Translations under genes and position numbers: made by a program
From: Malaya genurostris
Taxonomy: Eukaryota; Arthropoda; Insecta; Diptera; Culicidae
DNA: 64,000 bases
Reading direction: 5' to 3'
Assembly (NCBI RefSeq): GCF_030247185.1
Contig: NC_080572.1
Span: forward strand, 6,713,007-6,777,006
Part shown: piece after piece, positions 26,201-38,200 of the stretch
Layout: every line of letters starts with the position of its first letter
How positions within the stretch are numbered: position 1 is the stretch's first letter
The notes under the pieces: generated by a model
What the model saw: only the letters and a program-made list of their open reading frames with translations
Databases searched by the model: none
Told to the model about the DNA's origin: nothing

Positions 26201-29200
26201 CAAACGGTCAAGGTTGTTAGCATCAACTAGTGAAAAGGAGTACGGAATGCAACAGTGAAATAACGAGATAAAGTTTTGTTGAACAAAGTCTATAATGATC
26301 GGTAGCCAATACCTTTGATTTGAACATTTTATGTATTTAGCCAACGAAACGCCGATTTCAGCATCGATCGCATAAAGCAAACACAATGTAGCAGACAGGT
26401 GAGAGGTTATTGAAGAATTATATTAATGAAGCAATATGCTGGTATATTATAGCGAGCGTACTTGAAGGCTATGTTTTTGCAGAATTCCAAAATTAATAAT
26501 GTTGAAAACACATCGAATCGCACGACAAAGAAATAAGCTTCTCTGTTTTATATTTTTAAGACCGCACCTCATCGGGTTTCAGGCTGTAGCTTAGTCAACG
26601 AATTTTGCAGTTAGTAACTATGAACTCTGGCTCAATTGCATAACACTAAGTCGTTGGCGATGATAGACTTGCAAGACAAGTTGTTCTCTTCCAGTGTCAC
26701 GAAGCATGTCAAACTGCTATGACCACTGTCGATTTCATAATCACACAACTATTTCCTGGCCAACCGTCATTCAACCTAATAGCGGTGGTTGGTGGTAGTG
26801 CTGAATCTTCCTCTTGAATTTGCATATTTTACGCAATGAAACGAATCCATAGGTTATTACTTATTTCTGCTGAATAATAATCGCTTACTGGATAACATTT
26901 TCAAGTTATGCGGAAAATGGCTTAAGATGTAAATAAACAAAAAGTTTATCATTTTGTTAGACCTTGCTTGCACTAATTTTTCTTACAACCTTTGGTCAAA
27001 TTTATTGATCGTTTTTCGTATCGTATTAGCTTGAAAATATTTCGTACCTCTATCATAGTGAGACAATGTATAAAACCCCTTCTTAATCCACCTAGTGGTG
27101 TGATAATGCCTTTCTCTTCCTTCAAAACAGTCTCATGAAAATATTTTTTATCTTTTTATTAAATAATTTCTTATACTAATTTGCTCATTATCTACACCAA
27201 TTGATTCAGATTGATTCGAGTAGTTCACAAAAGCATGATTCAATGTTTATGTGACCTTGTCAGCATCATTTTTCCAATAAAGCGCTTGACATTTGCGTTG
27301 CCTGTTTGTATGAGAAGAGTGATGCTAATCTCAAAAACCCAAAAAAAAAACAATCCTCCCAGAAAGTCAATTTTTTCAAACTTTTTTCGAGGTGCTTAAA
27401 TTTTTGAGCACTAGCCTTTTACGATATTAGAGGTGATCCCAAAATATTGGCACTCTTATATACTTGATCAATAGCCCGACAGTAGCTTTCAAACGAACCT
27501 AAGTTTGTTAAGATCGGTTCAGCCATATCTTCGAAAAGTGCACACACACGTACACACACATACATTTACCGATCTCGTCGAACTAAGTCGAATGGTATAT
27601 ACCCTAGTAGCAAACGATGCTCTAGTACTGAATTTATTAACTCTTCTCGCAACGATTATGTGATTGGAGAAGCGTAGCGTATTCTTGTATGATGTGCAAC
27701 AAGTTTCTTGTTTCATATGTTTCACAACAGTAATATTTGTTAAGTTATAAAACGGGATGTGTAACTTAATCCATTCAGGTTTTTGAATTGGTTTCACAAG
27801 CAGTAATATGAATGAATTTTACATGCCTTACAAAAACGTGTTGAATCCATTGTCGAACATATCTAACAAAAATAACCGATATGAAGAAATTATAATAAGT
27901 TTTAATTGTTACTTGGGTAACACTGTGGGTCTCCGAGGCTCTGTTCGAAAGTCGGTTTTTCCAGCAATTCTAATACCTTTCTGTAAAAGGCAAAAATCTA
28001 TTATTATTTTCTGCTCGACCATATTTAATATGTTACATTGATAAAATATGAATATTGCGATCATGTATAAAAAGAGCATTCTGGCTTTCTAGTAATAAAT
28101 ACTTCAAACAATTTGAGAAAACAACAACAAATACTAAATAATAAAAGTGTGACTTGATGTGTTGAGATCAAGATATACGGGGTGTGCTGGATAAGTTTTG
28201 CGGTAAACAATTAAAGACAAAGGATTGTTATCGAAGAGGATTTTATTGTTTTCCAATTTTCTATGAAAATCAATTCACTTTTGCATGCAATCGAAATTCA
28301 AAATTTTTCCGAAGAAGGTTCTGAACACATCAGCCGCTAGCTACATAAGCAAAATGCGCATAACATTAAAAAAATCGCATAAAAAACTTGAGAAAAAAGT
28401 TTTATGTCGCCAGATGTTTTAAGACCTCATGAAACGTCGAGATCTGGTGTTAATTCGATGGAAAATATCGACTTTTGGACTTGATTTCCGAAATTGAAAA
28501 TTTTATTTTAATGTCAAAATTTAAAAGGAAATGTGTGAAATGTTGAGATCGGACGCTATAACGAAAAATATTTTTTTGAAGGAAATCGAAAACCGAGAAA
28601 TCTTTGAGATATCGCCAGATCTCGATGTTTCCAATACAAAACAAGAAATAATAATAATAAAGCGCATAAATAAACCGCATGAAAAGACTTGTATACCTAA
28701 ACCTCCGTTTACGTAAACTTTTTTTACGTTACCTCTTTTTACGTAATTCTTTTTACGACAAAATTCCCAAATAACGTAATCTTTTTTTACGTTGAAAATA
28801 CTTCGTAAAAAGAGGTTAATGCATACAAGGAAAATCGTTTCCGGCTCATTTATATTCCATGGAAATTAGTACAATATGGGTATTTTCGGAACGGGTTTGA
28901 TGAATAGATGTCGAAAACCGATGTTCGAAGTGGTTCTTGATATCGAGATGGCTACTTCCGGTTTATTGATATTCCTTGAAAACCCTTACAATATGGGTAT
29001 TTTCGGAACAGGATTGATAAGTAGATGTCGGAAAACGATGTTTGAGGTGGTTCTGAATTCAAAGATGGCGACTTCCGGCGTATTGATATTCCTTGAAACC
29101 CCTTACAATATGGGTATTTTCGGAGCTGGTTTAGTGCATATTGCGTAGAAAATAATGTTTGAATATTAGTGGATTGCTGATCGTATCCTATATTGTATTA

Positions 29201-32200
29201 ATATTTTCACCAGTGTCATATGCCATTCGACTGAGTTCGTCGAGTACGCAAAATGTCTGTGTGTGTGTAGGTGTGCATGTGTATGTATCGTTTTATTACA
29301 CTAAATTTTATAGGAGATGGCTGCACCGATTTTCACACTCTTAGATTCAAATGAAAGGTCTTAAGGTCTCATACAAAATGTGAAAATAAGTACACCAACT
29401 TTTTCCGGAGTTAAATAAACCGATTTTAACACACTTAGATCAGTTAAGAAAGCTCTTCAGGTCTTATACAAATTCCTGAATTTTGTTTGGATCTGACTAC
29501 TGGTTCCGGAGTTATGAGTTGAATGTGCAAAAAAAATAAAATTTTTGTACTAACTTTTCTCAGAGATGGCGCGACCGATTTCCACAAACTGATTCAAATG
29601 GTCTAATAGTCCATTACAAACTTTTTCAATTTCATCTGGATCCGACTTCCAGTTCCAAAATAATAGGGTAAAGTGTGTCTAAAAAATGTGCACACCATTT
29701 TTGTTTCAAATGTTTCGCGTATGAAAGCGCGTCGCCATATGCCATTAGCGAATGTCATTACATTTGAATCTTAAGTGTGGCCATGTTGCTATGGACCGAT
29801 TTGTGCATAAGAATGAATAACAGTTCAGGTATTGAAATCAGTCAACGAAAACGAAAATAACAGTTTTAACAGCAGTTCAAGATTTGAATCTATTCAAATA
29901 AATAATATTTACTACAATACTGAAAATTAAATATTAGCATTTCTTTCACCAAAAATGAACCTTAAAATATTTACACCAAAGCATTTTCATCAATTTATGT
30001 ATTTGTTTGACAATTCTATTGTAAGTGTCAAGCTAATATTATGTTGAATTTGGAATAAAGTTCCTGAAGTTTCTTTGAAACAACTTTCTGCCTAATATTG
30101 ACTCGTAAAATCCATTCCAAAAGTAACAATATTATAAAATATTCGACAGTAAGTCATAATTACTCAAACAACGTTTAATAAGAACTGTTCTTTAAACTCG
30201 TTCCGAAAACATTCGTGTATCTACGGGTTTCGAGAAACACCATCTTGGATTTTTAAATGCCTTTAAACATAATTTTCCGACATCTACTCATCAAACCCGT
30301 ACCGAAAATACTCATATTGTAAGGGTTTTCAAGGAATATCAATAAACCCGAAGTCGCCATCTTGGTATCCAGAACCACCTCAAACATATTTTTCCGACAT
30401 CTACTCATCAAACACGTTCCAAAAATACCCATATTGTAAGGGTTTTCAAGGAATATCAATAAACCGGAAGTCGCCATCTTGGTATCCAGAATCACCTTAA
30501 ATATCATTTTCCGACATCTACTCATCAAACCCGTTCCGAAAATACCCATATTGTAAGGGTTTTCAAGGAGTATTAATAAACCGGAAGTCGCCATCTTGGA
30601 ATTCAGAACCACCTCAAACATCGATCTCTCAACTTCATCGGGAGCACCCGCATACTCGCCGATCTACTGATGGACCGCGGGTTCGACATCGTAGCACTGC
30701 AGGAGGTGTGTTGGACAGGATCTATGACTCTGACCACTATCTGGTAATGGTGAAACTGAGCCCAAAACTCTCCGTCATCAACAATGCAAGGTACCAACTA
30801 CCGCCACGGTGCAACATAGAGCGATTGAAGCAACCGGATGTCGCCTCAGCACACGCGCAGAATCTCGAGGCAGATTTGTCAGACGAGGGCGAGCTCGATG
30901 TGGCTCCCCTAGCAGACTGCTGGAGTACAGTAAAAGCAGCCATAAACAACGCAGCCGAGTGTACGGGTACGTGGAACGGAGTCGACGGAACGAATGGTTC
31001 GACGAAGAGTGCAGAGTGATTTTGGAGGAGAAGAACGCAGCGGTAATGCTTCAGCATGGAACCCGGCAGAACGTGAAACGGTACAAACTGAAGCGGAAAG
31101 AGCAGACCCGCATCTTTCAGGAGAAAAAAACGCCACCTGGAAGAACCGGAGTGCGCGGAAATGGAACTGCTGTAGCGCTCTCAAGAAACACGGAAATTCT
31201 ACAAGAAGCTCAACAAATCCCGCAACGGCCCTGTGCCGCGAGCCGAAATGTGCAGGGATAAGGACGGGAGCCTCTTAACGGATGGACGTGAGGTGATTAA
31301 AAGGTGGAAGCAGCACTTCGTAGAGCACCTGAACGGCGCGGAGAACGTAGGCATGGGGGTTCAAGATGACGGGATCCAGCTCCCACATCGAGGGAAGTTA
31401 AGGATGCCATGCACCAGCTCAAAACCAACAAAGCAGCTGGTAAGGATGGCATCGCATCTGAACTCATCAAGATGGGCCCAGAAAAGTTGGCCACGTATTT
31501 GCACCGATTAATAGGCAGGGTCTGGGAAACCGAACAGCTACCGGAGGAGTGGAAGAAAGGGGTAATTTGCCCCATTCACAAGAAAAGCGACCATTTGGAA
31601 TGCGAGAACTTCCGAGCGATCACCTGTTCATCGACTTCAAGGCAGCACTTGGAGTTTTCGAGCGATGCGTGCTAAGGACGATCTTCGGCGGTGTGCAGAA
31701 GAACGGCGTGTGGCGGCGAAGAATGAACCACGAGCTCACTTCACTCTACGGCGAACCCAGCATCCAGAAGGTGACCAAAGCAGGAAGGGCATGTTGCAAG
31801 AATGCCGGACAACAACTCTGCTAAGCTGGTGTTTGCCACAAATCCGTTTGGAACAGAAAGGCGGGGAGCACAGCGAGGATGGAGAGAGGCAGCCACAAAC
31901 CGAGTATTGTTGATTATGTGTTATCTTAAATGTGATGTAGTGCAAATGTATAGTTTCAAAAATCTGCATACAAAATCGCTTCTCTTCTTAGGCGGACATA
32001 AAAAAGCTTCATCAATTTAATTATCTTTATAATACAAGACTTCGCCAATACACATAGATACTAACAATTTCAAAAAACCGCATAGAATAAATAAATTCGC
32101 AAAATTTTGCATAAAAAACAGATACGAACAGCATTAAATATCCGCAAAAAAACTGCATACCTTCAGAGATCCATATGAAAAAAAAGACACAAAACTTTAG

Positions 32201-35200
32201 AAATCCGAATAAAAAAACAGCATGTGAAATCCTCACGAAAAATACCGTCATAAAAAGGGCATGAAAATTATGCGTAGGAAATACATCAGTGTACCAGTTT
32301 TATTTTATATTGAGCCACTTTTATACATCGAGGAGTCTTGGATGTTTTAGTAAGACATAAGCCTAATTTATTACCGCTCGAATAGATTGCAACGTTTGTA
32401 ATCGATTACGCCTCATCTTGATCACGCCCGGGCTGGCGCCTGTGCCTTTTTTCGATGCATTTGTCCATATCAACACTATTGTATTTTCAACTTGTATGAG
32501 ACGATACTTTTTTTTTGATAATGCTAAATTTTCTACTCCACCTTACAAATATGCAACAATTTTTTTTTTCAAAACATGATTTTCATAAGAGGACAGTTCA
32601 ATTGCTGTTAATTCCATGGCATATATAGTGCCCACTTTCAAGGTATAGCGGTAATATCAGCATGTCGAATCAGGTCTAAACGTGTTCAGTCATCATAGTT
32701 TAATCGGTAAATTAAGAAAACATGTCTTAGTATTGAAATATTCGACAAGTCTGATATACTGGATTTAATTCCCTAATTTCATCACAAAGAGGCATCATTC
32801 GACAAGAGAGATAATATGAAAAGAAGAGACATTAACATTAATGCTCATCTATCGACTTCGTCCGCAGAAACCATTTAATAAGTATCAAACTGGTTATACC
32901 GTTTTTAGTTATTTTGAATTAAGTTAGATTAAGTTTTAGTTATTTTGAATTAAGTTAGAGTTAGATTGAAATAATCAATCGCACAATAGAAATTACGTAA
33001 TTAGTTCTTAATTCCTTCTTTTATTCGGTGGATCGGTACCACAACGACAATATCTTAGTGTCAAGGTCAATAAATGTCAGTCAAAAGCTACGAACAAATC
33101 GTCAGAAGTTCCGCGAGAATATCGTGATTTATGTAAATATAAAAAACTTAGTTAGTTTGAATATTCATATGCAAGGCTGATACATTCCTCGTTTCATAGA
33201 GTTGGGAGAAGTTTTGTCATAGCTTCTATACGCGATTGGATAAATTTAAAAAAAAAATTGACGACTCAAGTTGTTCAATGGGAGAGGTGCATCATGGGTC
33301 ACAAATCTTCATAATCGGTTGCTGATCGTGTGGCTCATTCGCAATTGATTAGGCATAATGCCAACAAGGCATCAAGTTATCGTGACAACAGTTGAGTATG
33401 CTAGTGAATAATAATTATTGATTCAACGTTTCTACACAGTAACAATTATTGAAATCATATGTGAGAGAGCATACTGTCTATTAGACAGTATAGATGCAAA
33501 GAAATCACAGATTAATTCATTTTCTACTATGCTTGCAGTAGCATAATCACGTAGGTACATACTGGTTGTCATCCTAAAACCGCATTAAAGTATACACATC
33601 TTGACAAACGTCTTTGCTCCCACCTAGGAGCCGTCCGAAGCATCAAACTGTTTGGAAAGGAACTAATCTTTCCACAACATCAGCTGGGAGGATGCTCACA
33701 GTAACGTAACGAAGTCGCACTTCATTAGTGTTTCAAATTTCACTCCAGACGGGTTGTTTTGTGCCGGCGACAAAGTTTGTGGAAGTGCGCAACGTAATTT
33801 CGATGCGGGTTATCGTTATGTTTCGAGTGCTCAAGAACATAAATAATGCTCGACCGAGTGACGCGGAAGATTAGAGATTGGTTTTTATTGTTCACTTCAA
33901 TGCAGGTTAACTCTTTGGAAAATATGTATATTTGAATGACAATGGAAATCAAGCGGTTTGCAGGAACAAATTGAAAACATTCGACCTACAAAATGTTTAT
34001 GAAACAACTAAGCATCGTCCAAAGTGAGTTCAGTTTTAGTTTCTTTAATCAAATTGCAGTTCAGTGAACTATAATACAAAACAAAAGCAAACACATTTTA
34101 ATTGATTCTTCCTGCTATGATCTTTACATTACGCGTATGTATGAACAATCTACCCAACTAGAAACAGCTATAAAATGGCAATTGATGAACAAGTTTACTT
34201 CGGAGGTAGGACTCGATCCTTTTCTTAAACTTAAGTTGGGAAAAGATAAAAGTTCATGAGATGATGACGATTCTTTCGTACTAAGACACTAATCGTACTA
34301 ATTCAAGACACATCATCATACATATCAGGGGAGAGCAACCATTTTAATATATGGATCAATTTAAATTTTGAAATTTTCGGCAAGCCGCACATAGAGTGAT
34401 AATTAACAAACATTTTTGATGAGTCGTGTTGCGCATCCCTGACACATATTAAGTTTTATTATATGAGTTTTCCTATATTCGCAAGAATCAAAACAGATCA
34501 AGTTAACATCATTTACAAATTCGTTAATTAACCCCAATTGGATAACAAATTGGGAGTGGTCTGGTAAAAACTTTTCACGTACTACACTGTCTGTGTCGGA
34601 AGAATTGTTGTGCGATAATTCAAATAAAAGAGATTTCTCCGTTTTTTCTCACACGACTTGATCATTCCAACGGAAGACAGCAACACAAATATAAATTCAT
34701 CTTTATTGGCATCCGTAGTGTGTTGATTATTACAAAATGTGCGTTCTGTCAATATGGAAAAGGACATAAATAATCATTTCAATTGGTTACTAAATTATTA
34801 GAAAAATTAAAAGCTTTTATTGCAAATCAGATTTGTACATCTGAAGACGACGACTACTACAAAAAGCGTTTTCTAAAAGCGGAAGTGAGATATCGTCTTG
34901 TATCCTTGAAACCGCTGCTACAATAAAATCGTATCGAAAAACACAAGACCGTTGTTTTTTCAATGGCTCAACTTTTTGGAAGTAAGGAAGGTACCTGAAG
35001 TCAGCTTGCTTCACCAGTAGTAGACGTTTCATCTAGCACATCGTTGAACTCCCGGTATAAATCAATGTTTAGAAGTGTCTCTTCTTCTGAAGTATGTTAT
35101 GAAGATATTCAATACCAACAATGAAGAGTGGGTGATTCCGAACATTGCATAACTTAAACTATAGCCGGCACGGTTAGAAATCCATTACCTACACGGTTAG

Positions 35201-38200
35201 AAACCATGATTTATGAAATGAAATTATGAAAATCATGAAATATGTCTTCTTATGGGATCATGCCTATTATTGATGATTCTATGAGTAGAATGATGAGTTA
35301 TTGCTCATGATATGAAAGCATTTTGCTCATAAAATCATCAGTAATAGGTGTGATCCCATAAGAAGAAATGTTTCATGATTTTCGTAATTTCTTAATCATG
35401 GTACCGGAAATGGATTTGTATCCGTGCGGTTGTAACACAGAAATAGATAAATATTGTGGTCTATGTCCGTCAGCCATACGAAAAAACTGATACTTGCATG
35501 CTTAGAAATTGAGTTGACTAATCATTGGTTCGTTTAAACTGAGATTCGCCTACTTTTGGATTCTGTTATGTTTCATAGGAACAAAACCAGAATATTACAA
35601 TTTTCAATTTGTGCGGATTTCGTAATAAAATCTATTAATTCAGTTTCTCCAAGAAAAACATATTAATTAATAATAAGTTTACAAGAAAGAAATTCTAGGT
35701 ACCTTTGAATTCCACTATGAAAAATGCAATGTGCTTTAAAACCGAGTGTTCAAAGTCCTTTTCGTCTGTCCAATATATTTTTTCTCGCTATGAGAACACG
35801 AGATTTGATACTTATTCCGGATTTTCTCAAATTTTCTGTAGGATCTTTTGTTCATCCTAATATAAATTTCAATTGATAGTTCTTACTACTGAAAACTACA
35901 TCCAAACAAAACTTTTTCAGTTTGGATTTGAGCAATGTGATGTGCAATATCTGAGTTGAAATTTACTGAAATTTTTTTAAAATTTTCTGTTGGTTTGGTT
36001 AATGTCGTAAGTGATTGTTTTTTCAATAATCTTAATTTTTTATCAAAGATTGTTTGAATTGTTCGCACAAATCCGTTCCGCTCAAATCCAAACTGAAAAA
36101 GTTTTGTTTGGATGTAGTTTTCAGTAGTAAGAACTATCAATTGAAATCTGTATTAGGATCGACAAAAGATCATACAGAAAATTTGAGAAAATCCGAAATA
36201 TATCAAATCTCGTGTTCTCATTGCGAGAAAAAATATATTGGACAGACGAAAAGGATTTTGGAAACTCGGTTTAAAGAGCACATTGCAGAAATTGCGAAAG
36301 CTTCTAAAAAATTTGGAAAGGGTTTACCATACCATTTCAAATCGAATGCTATTGAAATCATACCATATTTATAACACATCAAAATCATACATTAAGACTT
36401 CATATGATATTTACAAATCATTTAGAAAAATATGTAAATCTACTCTATTTTATACACTTCACAGGAAAACTTCCAATTTCTCGCAAGCAACTTGCCTTTC
36501 TTTCGGGATTAACGGTGACATGTCTCTTCATGATCGTTTCTGTGCTTCAATTAGAACCAAATGAATTTCCAGACCGCTATAGAACAGGATATAGAGAAGA
36601 ACATCATCTTTCGATCGATCTGTCGGATAGCGTGCGAGTTCTGTGTTGGGTCATGACAACTCCGGAGAATCACGAAAGCAAAGCTATTCATGTCAAGCAA
36701 ACTTGGGGACGTCGATGCAATAAACTACTATTAATGAGTACAGTCCAGGATGTTAAACTTGAAACAATCGCACTTTCGGTGAACGAAGGGAGGCAAAGTT
36801 TATGGAATAAAACGAGAGCAGCGTTCCGATATGTTTATGAACACCACCTGAATGATTATGATTGGTTTCTGAAGGCGGATGATGATACGTGGGTAAAATG
36901 ATTCCGGTGTGTTTTAATCTGTCACATTTGAAACGCTGTTTTAATTTTAGATATGTCATCGTAGAAAATCTCAGATACTTTCTTTATGCGTACTCTCCTA
37001 AATATCCAATCTACTTTGGAAGCAAATTTCGTTATCCACAATACGTTAAACAGGGATACTTTTCTGGTGGGGCTGGGTACGTTCTCAGCCAAGAAGCCTT
37101 GAAACGGTTTGTTGAACAGGGCTTACATGAGTCTGTGCACTGCCCGACGACATTTGAAACGGAGGACCTGGAAATGGGTTTGTTTTAGATTTTGTATAAT
37201 CACTTTTGATATATTTTATTTTGTTTTCAAGGTCGATGCATGGAATATGTCAATGTCACGGCAGGTGATTCTCGTGATCTGTTCGGACGAAAACGTTTCC
37301 TGCCATTAGAACCTGCATTCCATCTTACGTCCAACCCATCCGATGATCCGGATTTTTGGTACAAATATTATTCGTTTTATGAACCGTTCTACGGAATCAA
37401 ATGTTGTTCAGATATGGCTATAAGCTTCCATTACATACATGGCCCTCAAATGCACGTGATCGACTACCTGATCTACTCAATACATCCATATGGGTTAAAC
37501 TATCACAATCCCTTTTTACCAGCAAAGAAAAGTTTGGAAGAGGCTATGATTGTGGCAGGACCATATCCGGCAGAGACTACCTCCGTTAGGACGACATCTT
37601 CAACTGAAAGCTCCACCACGAATGCTGGTGACGATAACAAAGAGAAACTCAGCACCATAATGGAAAATTTATCCGAGATTTTCTATTCCCAAGAGAGTGC
37701 ATCGGATTCGCTTGATCAGATTGGCACGATTAGTAGTCTCAGCTCTATAAAAAATGATGCGAGCCCGGAACCGATAAATGTAGACAGTAATAAAATAGAT
37801 GATTTCATAGATAGAGTTATAAACGATAAAAAATTTATAGACAAGCTTATTGCGAAATTGCAGCAAAAACAATCATCGAGCTGACCATATTGATATCTAT
37901 TGTGTATTTAAATAAAGTTAACTCATTTAAAGGATGTCGCAATTTTCATAAAGGCCGAAATTTAAGGTGTGGTCGTATTTATATCATGTGCATTGCAGTG
38001 CAGAAAAACGAAAAGTCTGTAAAAAAAGAAAAGTTTTTCTTGATCTAAAAAAAGCTTCTGTTCGACACTCATTTCATCTAGTGATCGAGAAAATGTCTGC
38101 ATTCAAACAAATCCCAATGGATAGGATTGTAGGGTATGGCGAATGAGGAAAAATCCGGATTTCTTCGTGATATGCATTGAGATCTCATCTACATTACACT

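Noticed and set aside
28876..29148. Protein-coding gene of 90 codons with internal repeats
   Set aside because: The open frame is a by-product of a 117-bp tandem repeat whose period is a multiple of three; no start context, splice or domain.
30253..30621. 122-codon minus-strand gene
   Set aside because: Same 117-bp repeat in opposite orientation.
35758..36258. Hammerhead motif in the first Penelope fragment
   Set aside because: That copy ends within the GIY-YIG region and does not include the 3' segment where the motif lies.
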